The position numbers and the translations under genes are program-made. The notes beneath the pieces are model-generated. The model was not told the origin of the DNA and searched no databases. It was given only the letters and a program-made list of their open reading frames with translations. DNA of 64,000 nucleotides, from positions 479,837-543,836 of the forward strand of contig NC_049979.1 in the NCBI RefSeq assembly GCF_000003815.2. The letters run 5' to 3'. Every line of letters starts with the position of its first letter. The stretch's first letter is position 1. Origin of the DNA: Branchiostoma floridae (Eukaryota; Chordata; Leptocardii; Amphioxiformes; Branchiostomatidae). Positions 1 to 11,963 of the stretch are shown piece after piece.

Positions 1-2100
1 TATCCCACTGGTGAACGGAACCAATTAGTAGTGCTATAACAGTGGCTATATATATACCTGGGAGACACTTTGAACATACAGGTACAATGACCTTGAGTCG
101 GAGGTGGGGAGGGGGGCGCACTGGGAACCAGGCCAGACAGTTCCTGGTGATGTCACTGCTGACCTGAATGGGGTTTAGGTTTGGGCAGCGCACACCTAAA
201 CATCACCACGCTTCTCGCATATCTCTCATTCCAGGCAGCCCGGCAAACACTGCACGGCTGACGGAAGTCAACCTTGGAACTCACCACCCACAAACACACC
301 TGCGCCTGGCAAACACTGCTAAAGTATGACGGAGTACTCCTGAACTTCTGCGTAAATCCCTCGCGTCAATGCCCCGGTGTCCGTCTTCCCGAGACGCCGT
401 CGTAAAAATTCCTGCAGGGCCGCGCTGGCCCGGGGAAACTACATTTTCGGTTAGCCCGTTTATTGATTTTTCAACCCTCTAAAATGGCTACATCTGTTAA
501 TGCGGCTGAACGCCATATAGATGACAACACCACTGCCACCACCCATCTCTCACTCTGGGGATTTACATCACCGGCATCCCCTTCCTCATTTAACGTCTCA
601 CGGCCCTCCCAAGCACCCAGGAGTAATAGGACATGAACCCCCCCCCCCCATTACTCTGGTGCCCAGCCTTATTGCCTCTGACGTATGACTCAATTTCCGC
701 GGCCATTAGGCATTCCAACGTTGTTGGCTTCAGAGCACAAGTTAATGAATGTCTCCACCATACTTCACTACGTGCCACATCCATCACACTTTACAATCGG
801 GGCATTTCCTGGGGCCACGGTTTGAACAACTCGTCTGTTTTGTATTGCGAGTTGCGTACGGTGCGGATGTGCGTGACAAGTGGGACGTGGTTGAAACAGC
901 CATGACCGATCACACCTGATGAGATGTAACCCCCCAAGGCAACCTGTGTGTACCCTTTCGCTTGCATGGGGCAAACAATGCCAACATCCTTGAGAGACAT
1001 GTTGTTAGTCCGGGCTGGTAGGATTGCCAATAATTCTTCTTCCCTAACCTGTGTTCAACTCCCAGGCATCTTAAGACTGCTGGGGTTAATCACTAGCACT
1101 CCACACTAGGCCTGCTGCCTGGAAAGGAGAAATTTGGAGGATGACATCACTTTCTAAATGCGTCACACAATCGCAGCAGTCAACTTGTATGTTTGGGCCC
1201 CCTCCTTGACAAATTGTGTTTATGTCATGGCATAATGCGTGGAAGAATGAATGGACCACTGTGGAGGCAGATTATGCGACTGCCATTTGCCATGCAGCTT
1301 TCAGAATCTATTCCCGGCAAACGACAGCCATGTACTTAATGCTGATGTGATGCACTTGTAGGCTACAGGGTGCTCTTAGGCCCAACTGTCCACTCTGACA
1401 TTTCCCTTAAGTCGGTCGAAATTGAATGGATTTGTTTCCTCCACCATTACTGCTCTGCTTGGAAGGACTTAAATGTCGTTTCTGCATTTTTGCGATTCCA
1501 AGCAGTCCAAATAAATTTGGTAATGCGTTTGACCCGTGCCTCGGCCTGGCGATTACCGCCCGTGCTCCTGGCAACATAAACTTTTATGTCCCTGCCAAAC
1601 GGCTACACACTTGTTTCCAGACCCGGGCCTGTGATAACACTTTATCCTTGGGTGCAAATAACTCCGGGTGTCACCTGGAAACAGGCCGGCCGTGCTTATT
1701 CTTGGGGCACTCGGATCACTCGCTTTGATCGACCTGATAAAGTGTGGCGATCCCTTGCAGAGCGGTTGCCATGGGGACGGCCCTCCGTTGCCGGGGGATA
1801 TTGAAATATGCTTGCATTCTCTAGGTCGGCAGCCTGGCATCCGTCGCTGCCAGCTGCCGACTTGACACACCGGATTGGGCCGGCATCAGTGCGCTGCCTG
1901 GGCCACGTCAGGATACGCCACCCTCATGCCCAGCCGTCATCCCGGCATGTCAGCTGCGAGAGCTCTCCGATATTACCTGTCACGTTGGGCACTTCGGAGG
2001 CAATATTTATTCTGCAGGCCTGGGGGCCTTTTGTTTGTAGAGTGATGGGCAGCGACACTGCTCATCTGTCACGGAAGGATGGTCACGTCACCGCCTCAGT
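1..2100. other. Intergenic DNA, no gene recognised
   Basis: Only short open frames occur, with no recognisable domain. The block is moderately GC-rich with scattered CpG and a poly-C run near 640-652. The part around 1200-1350 is free of obvious repeats and could be regulatory, but nothing in the sequence proves it. Confidence 0.5.
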
Positions 2101-2109
2101 CAGCTGGCC

Positions 2110-3440
2110 TTCCCAGATCAATGGCACCAAACCATATCAATCAAATGTCTGAGTTTCAAATATTTCATTCATCCCTTTCAACACAGCCATTCCAATCACA
2201 ATTAGATGAAACCATGCCAATAAAACATCTGACTTAGAGATTTCCTGAAAGATTTTCTTATCATTAGATTTCCAGATCAATAGCACCAAACCATAGCAAT
2301 GAAATAAGTGTCTCAGTTTCAAATTTCCTGCAATGCGATCACTTTCAACATGGGCACTCCAATTACAACTAGATATTTCAGAGCACATGCAGGGATCAAA
2401 ATACTTTTTTCTGCATACCTGCACTGGTGCAGGTAACACTGAAAATTACCTGCACCAGACTTATTTTACCTGCACCACTCGGAGTTTAGGAAGTATGGAT
2501 CATACTAAAATTGTTTAGGAACCATTGCTCTTTTTTCTTTTATACCTAATAGGTGGTAACAGTCAATGCAGCTAATAACAATCCACATACACCTACATCA
2601 TATGATGTTTATGTATAAACCCAGTACATAGACCAGTGCAGGTTAGGTGCAGGTAGACACTAAAACTACCTGCACAGCTCCAATTTTACCTGCACTAACC
2701 TGCATATGCAGGTGGTATTTCGAGCCCTGATATGCAATATTATAAACATGTTCACGTCATAGCCCATCAGCTGGCCTGCCCAGATCACTAGCACCAAACC
2801 GTAGCAATGAAATGTCAGAAATTTCATCCAATATTTCATTTATCCCTTTTAACACAGCCATTAGATGAAACCATGCAAACATCTGACTTAGAGATTTCCT
2901 TAAACTTAAAGATTTCAGTATCATTTTCAGCACAGACATTTCCATCACAAACCAGTCTGCTAAAAGTAAAACAGAAACCACAGCGAGAGTTTTTAAAATT
3001 TCCACTATCCTCAGTTTCAACATGGACACCCCAATCACAATTAGATATTTCATAGCACAACATTTGCTTGTGATATGACAAAAGTGACCTCAACATTGGC
3101 TAACAGTTCTGCTAATTCGAATCCCAAATGGCAGACAGTCTGTTGAAACAGAAACCATGCTGAGAAATGTCTGAGTTTACGATTGCCTCCAACATTCACT
3201 TTATTCCTTACAACATACATGTAGACGCCCCAATTACAATGCTTAATTACATATTTCAGAGCACGACAGTGCACGTGACAATATAATTTTGAACCAATGT
3301 TGATACAAATCTTTGCTGATTCAAATCCCAAATGGCAGACCGAAGTATGCTCAGACAGAAGCCATACTGAGAAACATTTTGCCTAAATAATGTGACATTT
3401 TCCAGTGTTTGCCAGGAGCCTCCCGTGGTGAAATATGGAC
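2110..3440. repeat. Degenerate tandem repeat array
   Basis: Phrases recur with drift: 'agatcaatggcaccaaacc' near 2116, 2273 and 2779; 'atttcagagcac' types near 2377, 3047 and 3255; and 'aatcccaaatggcagac' near 3119 and 3325. The unit is roughly 150-210 bp and much decayed. A hAT-like element at 2390-2729 interrupts the array. All open frames here are repeat translations. Confidence 0.75.
2390..2729 (+). mobile_element. Short hAT-like element, family A (CAGGG...CCCTG)
   Basis: The element starts CAGGGATCAAAATA and ends TATTTCGAGCCCTG, an imperfect terminal inverted repeat. The flanks are acatg (2385-2389) and atatg (2730-2734), a 4/5 match that fits a decayed 5-bp target duplication. Inside, 'acctgcac' words recur in both orientations. 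Related copies lie at 29766-30089 (same strand) and 60143-60354 (opposite strand). There is no transposase, so it is non-autonomous. The hAT assignment rests on the CAGGG terminus and is tentative. Confidence 0.75.
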
Positions 3441-6326
3441 TAAGCACACACCAAGTTACGAGCTACGTCAGTCGAGTCATGACATAGATCTCAATCTTCT
3501 CTCCAGCTAGCACACTGACTCAGCCAAAAAAATTACTGTTTATTGGCTATTAACTTCCTAATGTGACGTACTACTTGTGAGATGCCCACTGTGGTGCCTG
3601 AGGCAAAACAAGGAAAGGGATCCGGAAATTTGCTTGATGCACATTTTTGTGAAATCTCAATTGACGATGAATTTTATTACCCATTGCCAGTGAATTGGGT
3701 TAAGTTGCATGTGCATGGTATAAGCCTACAGCAATTTACATTGCACATTACGGCCTCACTGATATATATCAAAGGTTCCTGGACATTGCCACACAAAATG
3801 TTAGCAAGAATTTTATCAATCTTAGCAAGAAGACATAATGAAAACAGGGTTAGAAGGAAAACTGCAGAAAAACTGTGATATGGTTTCCCTTCATACACCA
3901 GCATCAAGTTGATAGTCCAATTTGGATTCAAGAGCCAACAAATAAAATTTCTTGTGAGAGATTTTCAGTACTCTAAGACAAGGAGATTTTTCCCTCAGAC
4001 TCTAAGACTAATCATGCTGAAAATGCAACACGAAGTCACATTGCACTGCTAGTCTGGCTACGTAAGAAGGCAATATGCTTCACCTCAATTGAAGATAATT
4101 GCCTCACTTTTACCTTTATTCCATTTTAGTATTACTATTAGGCCACAACAATTTCATTTGTTGGTTCTTGGATCTTAGTAAAAAATTTTAAAAACCGTAA
4201 CTGGAAAAACATAATTAGATCATAACGAAGCCTGAGGACCAGGTTTGTGCCTTAATTTGGTGCACTCAGTTTTAGTCAGAAGACAGTCGTATTTGAGTTT
4301 TCCTTCTTACAGTCTACCTTTATGATTTCCGCTTACTATATTTTTACTTTTTTAAAAGTCTGAGAACCAAAAAATCAAATTGCTGTGGTCTCACTGAGGA
4401 GTGTTTGATCTTACAATCTCTTCCCCTGCTGGCAGTGAATGTGCCTGTGTCTGCTTCAGGCCTATGTTTGGAAGGCAGTGAACTTGCAACCCAGCCCTCT
4501 GGTACACCCACTGTCGGCCAGATGAAAGGAGTGCTGTCTGAAACGCACACCCGCTCAGACGGCATGGGTTCGCACATGTGAATCCTACCCGGCCTTCTCT
4601 GGTGACGGCCAAACAAACCAAACATAACAGCCCTGGGATTGCCTGATGCGGCCAACATGCAGGCTTGAGTGCCAGAGTTTTGTCTGAATGGGCCAGCCTC
4701 AGGCTTTGGGCATATCACCCTCCCAAACAGGCCACCTGATACGCTGCTATTGATTTACATGTGTGTAGTGGAAGGGTGGAGAGGGGCTTGTAGGGCCATA
4801 TGTTTTGGGTCCAAAGGAAATGGCTGGTCCCCTTCTGATTGGAAGCAAGCATTCCTCTCACTCACTCCCAGACACACAAACACTCTCACTCGCTCAGTCA
4901 GTGAAAGTGAAGCACAGACAAGTGACATTTGGAAACCATCAATTCACAATCGGGTGTCAATATGCAACAATGATGACTTAACAAGCAAAGGAAACTGCTA
5001 TGCAAACAGAAAGGTGCAAAAACTCCCCCTTCTTTGCTCTTACACAGGAACTAAATAAAACTGAACATTACTCTTTTGAGATCTTCTCTTTATACTCTAG
5101 CAAGAATACCAGTACAACACTTTTCTGCAGGTGCATAATTATGACAATGTAAAATGCAGGGCAGTCCTCTCTCTCTCTCTCTCTACCCCTAGTAGGAGTG
5201 GACCAGGCCAAGGTCTTCACAATCCTGGCTATTTGCACAAACACAATGACATTGATTAATGGCCCTTCCTGTCCTGTCACTTGATCTGGGGGTGAAATCA
5301 GTGCTATGATGTCACTAAAGCGGGCAAACAATACCCCGCCATTGATGGGCCGCTGCCCGATCAATAAATCCAGCTAGGCTGACTTGCCTGGAAAGGGGAC
5401 TTCATTTCCCCGGCTCTGACACTGACTGCCCTGCATCTGTCAGGTCCTGATTTGTGTGCTGCACAGTGTCCATAACAATTAGGCACCCAGACAAAGCTTC
5501 AACTCAAAACAACATGCTCCCATCCCACCTCTCCCCCCCTCAGGAGCGATCTGATCCCCTACTTTACTCTGCACAGCACCTGCAAACATTCCTCACAATG
5601 CTGCCAGGAAACTGGACCCACCACTGCTCCAGTTACAGGGGGCGGCTGCCATTCTTTTTAGCCTGCCTACTACATTACAGCCCGAACCTGACACCATGCC
5701 ATTGGAGAGTTCCAACACAACAGGCTGCCAGACTCAATGGGCTGGAGTCAGGAGACCGTTTTGGTTGCCGTTGTACTCGGTACTGGCCGCTGACAATTCC
5801 GTATGTAAATACACACAGCTAAGATTTCCATCCTGCCTGAATGATACCTTTGTTCTGGGCCCCCCAATTTCGGGCTGGAGCACTCTCTGAGACTTTTTTT
5901 TTTTCATGCTGACTGATGAGGTGGCTCCTAGGGGGCAGTTATAACACAAAATGCACATGAACAAATCCAGCTGACCTGGCTAACTACACAATCGCCAGGC
6001 TGCAGTGTTTACACCCTAGTGCTCGTGCCCTGTCTGCTTTTCTTACAACAGAGACTGAAGTGCCAAACTTACCAGCAGTTCTGGCCCTCCTTTTCAGAGT
6101 ACAGAATTTACTTTCCCTAAGACAGCTACAAAAATCCAACTTGTCCTACAACATCTCTCATCTTCTCACCTTAAGCTTGGTGTTAACATGGGGTTAGCAG
6201 TCCCTATGGAATACTTCTTCTTCTTCTCCTGCACTTCTTAAAGACTTATCTTAACTCAAAAGTCTTTGGAGTCCTTGAATGAAATGTCCGTGTTGTCACC
6301 TGCAAGGTGATTCCATCACATGTCGA
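3441..6326. other. Intergenic DNA, possibly including the IRF2BP 3' UTR
   Basis: No domain-bearing open frame is visible. Because the IRF2BP gene runs leftward and stops at 6327, its 3' untranslated region must begin here. I found no minus-strand AATAAA close to the stop; TTTATT on the plus strand, its complement, appears near 4113, so the UTR end is undetermined. A short CT microsatellite lies near 5168-5184. Confidence 0.5.
5240..5410. other. Candidate conserved non-coding element
   Basis: This is a repeat-free stretch with homeodomain-type cores (attgattaatgg, cattgatgg, atcaataaa) and a balanced, non-coding composition. It lies about 1 kb beyond the IRF2BP stop. The call is purely compositional, and conservation has not been tested. 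Confidence 0.25.
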
Positions 6327-8268
6327 TCAAGTCTCCCTTTCCTTCTTAACCTTGACAGCTTCCTCCGACCCCAAGATGGTGGCAATCTCTCCTTGCATGA
6401 AGGCCCAGGGCACGCTGGATCCTACCAAGGGGCATTTCTCTCCGCTCGGACAGTACACTTCCCCGTTGGCCCCCTGCTTCTTGATGCTCTCTCGCGAGCA
6501 GGGGAAGCAGAACTTGTGGCTGAGCACGGAGGGGCACTGTACGAAGTGGGTGTCCTCGAGTCTCTCGTGACAGAGCGTGCAGGTGAGGGACGAGTTGGTG
6601 GAGTTGACGGAGGAGTCGGGGAGAGGATGAGAGTTCGCGTTGCTCTCCTGATCTCTGGTGACAACCTGGTGCATCTCGCTGCTCCGCGGCGCGCGCCGCA
6701 TGTGCTGACCCGGGGTCGAGCTCGGGCTGCGGCGCGAATTCGTGCTGGTGACCGTCGTGCCGGAAGGGGCGGACGACGAGGTGTCCTTCACGGGGGAGAT
6801 GGGAGTCACTAGATTGTCCGTCACAGACATCAGGGCGGCCATGGGGGACGGGCCGTTCTGCATGCCGGGCGCGTCCGGGGGGCGTGCCCATGCTGGTGAG
6901 GGGCGAGACGCGGACGGGCGCGCGGCTGCCGTACCCGGTCGAACTGATGGTGAGCTTGAGCGCCTCGGCCTGGCTCTGCATCCACTGCTGCCTCTGGTGC
7001 TGCTCGTCGCTCATCTTCGCATCCCTCTCCAGATCCGGGTCGGGAGATGCTTTCCTCTTCCTCATCTTTGNNNNNNNNNNNNNNNNNNNNNNNNNNNNNN
7101 NNNNNNNNNNNNNNNNNNNNNNNNNNNNNNNNNNNNNNNNNNNNNNNNNNNNNNNNNNNNNNNNNNNNNNAGGCTCCTTGAAGAAGCGCGACGCTTCCGG
7201 AAGGAGGTCCCCGAGAAGACGCCAGTCTCCCGACCCGTGCTTCTTCTCATACTCCAGGTACTTGAAGCCAGATGACAGGCCCTTGCCAAAGTCCTTCATA
7301 CAGTCGTGGTACATCTGCTTGGCAACACCCGAAGCGCTGGAGTACACATTCCCAGACCCGCTGGGATACTCAATGTAAATTTTCAGCTCGTAGTCAAAGC
7401 CTGGCTTTGAACTCGCGTCAAATGCAAATACCCTGCCCATTAGACTATGGTCCTTCTTGAAACGTACCTCGAATGGCGTGCTCTGTGACAAGGTCGCCAG
7501 TGTCTCGCGAACCAGGGGCGGTCTCTGATGAAAGTCGTCCCCGTTCCTTGACACCTCGGTGTCGGTGGCCAGGTCAGTGGACGAGCTGTCGCTCGCCGTG
7601 TCCTCCTTGTCATTCTTGTCACCTGTTGAGTTGGCAGCCTTGTTGTTTTGGTGACGCGCGGATGACTTGCCCGTGGGCGGCGAGGGCTGCGGTATCGGCG
7701 GCTGGGGCGGCAGCGGGCCGCGGTTCATCGGCGGTGCTATCCCGACGGAATGCGGCGGCATGGGCGGTACGTGCTGCGCCAGGGGCGGGCCCCTCCTCGG
7801 GCTGGCTCGGGCCCGCGGGTCTGTCGACTCGTCCAGCGGCGCGAAGGGACCCGGCATCCCGGTTAGCGGTCTCTGCGACGGCGGGTAATCGAGCATGGAT
7901 CCTCGCGGTCTCTCGTGGATGGGGTATCGATCCACCAGCGGCGGCGGCCGGCCCTCTCCGGGGTTTGCCCCGGGCGGGAGGCCGTCGTGCGGCGGGCGCT
8001 GGAGCACGGCGCCCGGAGGGGGAGGGCCGGGGGACTGCTTCATGATGATCGGGCCCGGGGTGGCCGCCGAGCCGCGCTCCTGGAACCCGTGGGCCCGCTT
8101 CATCTGCCGGGCCGTCTCGATGACCAGCTCGATACGGTCGGCTCCCTCGTAGTTGCAGCAGCCGCGGCAGACGGCCTCCGAAAAGTCCCACAGCATCGCC
8201 CAGGGCATTCTCGGCAGGTCACACAGGTAGCAGTGCTGCCGCTGGAGTTTCTGTGCCGGCACGGCCAT
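6327..8268 (-). CDS. IRF2BP: IRF2BP family protein (interferon regulatory factor 2-binding protein), frameshifted and gapped in this assembly
   Basis: The family consists of nuclear transcriptional co-regulators first described as IRF2 partners; the C-terminal RING binds partners and has been linked to ubiquitin-ligase activity. What is visible: an N-terminal zinc finger with Cys13, Cys16, Cys34 and Cys37; a proline-rich, Ser/Thr-rich linker (about 65-250); a highly conserved central region (about 251-366, including [20 protein letters not shown]); a basic RKRKASP segment just after the gap; and a C-terminal RING with [18 protein letters not shown] and EKCP cysteines/histidine at about 6434-6581. 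The tail is VKVKKERET and then TGA. The start ATG lies in a good context (accATGG), and the zinc finger begins almost at once, as in the family. No intron is seen, as I recall for IRF2BP1 and IRF2BPL. Two defects: 100 N at 7071-7170 (after FFKEP), and an extra base in the G run 6877-6882 that throws the frame. The RING continues in the neighbouring frame, so an assembly error is likelier than a pseudogene. Vertebrates have three paralogues; this resembles IRF2BPL closely but is probably the single pre-duplication orthologue. Confidence 0.95.
7071..7170. other. Assembly gap (100 N) inside the IRF2BP coding region
   Basis: Exactly 100 N, likely a placeholder of arbitrary length. It removes the segment between the central conserved region and the basic RKRKASP region. 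The reading frame happens to match on both sides, but that has no meaning if the length is nominal. Confidence 0.95.
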
Positions 8269-8520
8269 GGTATGTTGTTGTCAGCGCGCTTGGAACTCGC
8301 AGAAACCTCCTGTCAACCTGCGGTGACCGGTGAGACGGGCGGTTACAGCATTTTCAGACGGCAAACGGCTCCAGACTGATCCGCACCGCTCAGCTGTCTA
8401 CAGCACCACAACCCACTTCACTCGGGAGATATTTTCTTTCACGCCAGACGCGCATGCGCCCTGAGCCCGTCTGCCTCGGGCCGGTGTGTGTTTGGTGGTG
8501 ACGCTCACGTGCGATCGCTT
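8269..8520 (-). promoter_or_regulatory. Probable CpG-rich promoter / 5' UTR of IRF2BP
   Basis: Directly upstream of the start codon, the DNA is CpG-rich. It holds GCGCATGCGC (8450-8459), the NRF-1-type palindrome common in TATA-less CpG promoters, and an E-box CACGTG (8506-8511). No TATA box is obvious. The transcription start cannot be placed from sequence alone. Confidence 0.5.
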
Positions 8521-9868
8521 CCAACCACACAACAGAACCCCTGCACTCACCCAGCCAATCTACCTGCCAGACATGCTAACGAATATTCTACTCCTCCTCG
8601 TCGTTTGCTCTCTCATCCCATCACCTATAATCATGCCGAGGCGCGGACGCTGACTACATACATAATAGCCACAAAATGACGGATATTATTTTCTTGACGT
8701 CACAAATACAGAGCGATCAAAGCCGCACGGAATGACAGATGCTGGATAGGAATATGTAGTTCACGGATGTAAAAATAAAAGGAAGACGGCGAAGGAATAA
8801 AAATCATCAAAGTGGCAGACAGCATCCATCATAGTACACGTACTTCCCTGTATTGAAACTATAGACAGCCGCAATATTTCATCCCCTGACGGGCGCCCAA
8901 AAGCCCCTCAGGCGCTCGGAGAGAGAGCGCATTCCTGCACCGTGACGTGCCACCGGAGGATCGCCCGACACTCGCAAAGAAAGAGCAGGGCAGATTAAAC
9001 CGCCCTGCCCCCGAGCAAGCCTTTGAGCGCGCTGCCTGGCGAGCCGACACTCGGGTTCTTTCGGGTTTATCGGCGGCTGGTGACCTTGGCATTCTTGCGG
9101 AAGGAACCCGCCTTGTCAATCAAACCTTCCCCCCAAAACCTGCCTNNNNNNNNNNNNNNNNNNNNNNNNNNNNNNNNNNNNNNNNNNNNNNNNNNNNNNN
9201 NNNNNNNNNNNNNNNNNNNNNNNNNNNNNNNNNNNNNNNNNNNNNNNNNNNNNNNNNNNNNNNNNNNNNNNNNNNNNNNNNNNNNNNNNNNNNNNNNNNN
9301 NNNNNNNNNNNNNNNNNNNNNNNNNNNNNNNNNNNNNNNNNNNNNNNNNNNNNNNNNNNNNNNNNNNNNNNNNNNNNNNNNNNNNNNNNNNNNNNNNNNN
9401 NNNNNNNNNNNNNNNNNNNNNNNNNNNNNNNNNNNNNNNNNNNNNNNNNNNNNNNNNNNNNNNNNNNNNNNNNNNNNNNNNNNNNNNNNNNNNNNNNNNN
9501 NNNNNNNNNNNNNNNNNNNNNNNNNNNNNNNNNNNNNNNNNNNNNNNNNNNNNNNNNNNNNNNNNCATTAAACTCTGCCGTCCGCAACACGCATTTTGTG
9601 GAGCCGGGCTCCGGTCGGCCGATCGATGGCCTCCATAACGCAATTACGCGAAGATTCCATTTTCATCCATCAATGGCATCCTCGCTCTGCGTGGCGGGTT
9701 CGGCCTGACACCTCTCCTGGAGCCGGCGTGCTCCCGACCGCTCAACCTGACACAGGCGGCACGCAAGCTCAGACATCAGCCGTGACGTCACCGCCGAGCT
9801 CTCCGGTGCAGCTGGGCCGGAGAAAATCAACACCGTGTTTGTGTTCCCAAAACTCAGCCTGGGTACCA
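8521..9868. other. Upstream intergenic DNA with an assembly gap
   Basis: No gene is recognised. The part 8880-9145 is GC-rich. A 420-N gap occupies 9146-9565; every open frame crossing it is an artefact. The remaining sequence, 9566-9868, has scattered CpG but no domain. Confidence 0.5.
9146..9565. other. Assembly gap (420 N)
   Basis: A run of N. The length is not a round number, so it may be an estimated gap. Confidence 0.95.
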
Positions 9869-10015
9869 TTTGATTTGATTTGATTTATTCGGCTGTATAA
9901 TCATGAGAAATACAGATAGGGCTACCCAACTAGCCGGAGGCTATTATCAAGGGCTAGCCCTTGTAACAATACAATATGCGATATACAAAACAGCATTAAC
10001 GATACAGGTAACTTT
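9869..10015 (-). repeat. Probable LINE 3' tail, minus strand
   Basis: The block begins with tttgatttgatttgattt followed by ATTCGGCTGTATAATCATGA and a GGGCTAC...TAGCCGGAGGCTA segment. Read on the minus strand it ends in a short AATCA repeat, as 3' tails of CR1/L2-like non-LTR elements do. No reverse transcriptase is present. Confidence 0.5.
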
Positions 10016-10256
10016 GGCTAACCAATCTATACCGTATTTCCTTCCCCCTTTTTAGATCCTGGGAACTGCCTGGCTATTGTGTCTTCTCGCCGTTTGTAAT
10101 TTTATTATTATTTTTCTATTACGTGTAAATCATCATGTAAATAAACAATAACAAAACAAAATGTGGATTTGATACTGCCCCGCCCACATGACGTTTGTTG
10201 ACATCCCGAGGGCGAGAAAACAAGTTACTTTGGGACTTCAGTCAGTCTTTTGCAGT

Positions 10257-10370
10257 CCCGCGGCCGGTCAGCTCACTCCTAGGCCAATTGACTCCTAGAA
10301 GACTTTTATTCCTAACTTGGCCAAATTCCCCTATTACCATTCCACCAGGTCGGAGTCTGGTAGATACTAG
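10257..10370. mobile_element. Decayed foldback-element remnant
   Basis: It starts near GCGGCCGGTCAGCTC and ends CGGAGTCTGGTAGATACTA. The same pair of landmarks (GCGGCCGGTCAACTCC ... CCAGTCTGGTAGAGACTA) recurs at 18959-19049. The 3' end resembles the TAGCCTCTACCAGGC terminus of the 9-bp-duplication MITEs nearby. Confidence 0.4.
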
Positions 10371-10764
10371 GGTAGAAAGCTTATAAAGATAGATACCATC
10401 GAACATCGAAGCATAACTTTCACCTGATTTGTTTGTTTTCCTTGCTTCGTTTGTTCTGTCTTTGGCAGCATATAATTTAAAAGACACTTCTAGATCCTTT
10501 TTTGTAAAATTCGGACTTTTTCCATTTGATTTGTATATTATGTTTTGTACTTATTATTGATCATTTGTAAATATAACTTCCGTTTCATTGGGTTATTTAA
10601 CGTTATGATTTCAACTTATGTGTTATTTCGTTCACTTTGATGATGTATTATTGATTTATTTTGCGACCTTTTCTCTCGGGGAGGCCGCGAAAAGCCTTTA
10701 TGGCTTCCGTCCTACCCCTGCATGTAGTAATTTCCTGTACTCAATGTGTTTGTAATTCATGTAA

Positions 10765-10950
10765 TACTGTAAATGCATTTAAGTTCGCGGGGATTTCATT
10801 TCGCGGTAGCGGGAAAAAGGGACTTTTCGCGGTGGTTCTAAGTTCGCGGCAGCACCATGCACTGTAGTCTCTTACTGCCATGGAAAATTGTTCGCGGTGG
10901 TTTTAAAATTGTGAACATAAAACCACCGCGAACATTTCTGCATTTACATA
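10765..10950. mobile_element. TA-flanked MITE with CGCGG-rich interior, copy 1
   Basis: Starts TACTGTAAATGCATTTAAG and ends ATTTCTGCATTTACATA. The interior repeats 'ttcgcggtgg', 'ttcgcggggat' and 'accaccgcgaac'. A closely similar copy lies at 59363-59574 with cleaner ends, and a fragment lies near 49470-49515. TA at both ends fits a Tc1/mariner-type target, tentatively. Confidence 0.75.
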
Positions 10951-11193
10951 TGCGAAGAAATAGAGAACCTAAAGTAAAAGAACCAGAAACACAGCGATGT
11001 TTCCCCTCGGCCCAGCCGCGCGCGTAGTGATAAGAGTTTTGGCGTCACCGTGACCGAACTCCACACCCTCTCCGGCAGCAGCTAGCGGTGACGTCACCCT
11101 GCCGGATCAATAATACAGACACAAGTGGGGACGGATAGAAACACCTGTTACTTCCTGTTTGCGAACTGAAATTCCGCGAAGGAGACTGCGGAC

Positions 11194-11409
11194 TACTCTC
11201 CAAGAAGAGGTTAGGCTCCGGCTGTTTCTTTTTAGTCGTTTTTATCGGGCTTTCTATCTTGTATTGTATTGTCAAAACCTAACAATAACTGTTTGGCTGG
11301 CGGACTTCAAGAAACAATACGAAATAGAAAGCCCGATTAAAACGACTTAAAAAAAAAAAAGTATAGCCGGAGCCTAAACAGCCGGAGCCTAACCTCTGCT
11401 TGGAGAGTA
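11194..11409. mobile_element. Foldback MITE (TACTCTCCAAG ends), copy 1
   Basis: Inverted arms of about 80 bp start TACTCTCCAAG and carry GAGGTTAGGCTCCGGCTG, TAGTCGTTTT and ATCGGGCTTTCTAT. The element would fold into a long hairpin with a small loop. Flanks are actgcggac (11185-11193) and actgcagac (11410-11418), an 8/9 match, so a 9-bp target duplication as in Mutator-like or Merlin-like elements. A second copy lies at 17868-18033. No coding capacity. Confidence 0.85.
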
Positions 11410-11654
11410 ACTGCAGACGCAGTTGGTTGAAGTTGTCTAGTTTTGCTAACTGATTTGAAAGTTTGTTTACATGTCATGTTCAACTCATATATCCGTCTAC
11501 GTAGTCAGTTTCTTTATAATGTATTCCAAATGCGAGACCAGATCACTCATACATTACTGTACTGTTATCGTCTAATATCGATAATATTTTGTTGTTCTGT
11601 ATGTAGCCTCTTAGTATTGTTGTCTATCTAGCTATTAGTTGTTATTGGTTGCCA

Positions 11655-11712
11655 TACATTGTACCTTGTGCGATTGTCGAGCAATAAATTTCATTCATTT
11701 ATTCATATCAGG
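11655..11712 (+). repeat. Probable LINE 3' tail with ATTC repeat
   Basis: The phrase 'acattgtaccttgtgcgatt', then 'gtcgagcaataaa', then ATTC/ATTT repeats. The reverse complement of 22336-22380 carries nearly the same phrase, so both are tails of one non-LTR family. Confidence 0.55.
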
Positions 11713-11748
11713 GACCTGGCCCATATATGTTAAAAATCGCGAATCAGC

Positions 11749-11963
11749 TAGCCTCCATAGCAGGCTCTTTGGGGCCTTTTTTGGGCTCATGATACACTTT
11801 TGCTGGCCATTTCTATTTGTACTCGGTCGCTGATTGCTGGCGTGCTCTGACTGCCCGCCTCCACAAAACGGCAGCAATCAGCAACCAAGTACAAATAGAA
11901 ATGGCCAGCAAAAGTGTATTATGAGCCAAAAATAGGCCCAAAAGAGCCTGCTATGGAGACTAC
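11749..11963. mobile_element. Foldback MITE (TAGCCTCCATAGCAGGC ends), exact 9-bp target duplication
   Basis: Starts TAGCCTCCATAGCAGGCTC and ends GAGCCTGCTATGGAGACTA. The arms, about 90 bp, match almost throughout and leave a loop of about 30 bp. The target duplication cgaatcagc is exact: 11740-11748 and 11964-11972. A transcript would form a long hairpin RNA. Non-autonomous; a Mutator-like origin is inferred from the 9-bp duplication. Confidence 0.9.

Noticed and set aside
1553-1870. 105-codon frame and overlapping frames near 1.4-2.1 kb
   Set aside because: No domain, overlapping frames in all phases, and no splice or start context that favours one.
3582-3878. 98-codon frame as a possible small gene
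   Set aside because: No recognisable family, no transmembrane or signal pattern, AT-rich context; kept as unsupported.
7473-8379. Plus-strand frames of 150-190 codons opposite IRF2BP
   Set aside because: Shadows of a GC-rich coding strand; the minus frame has the conserved domains.
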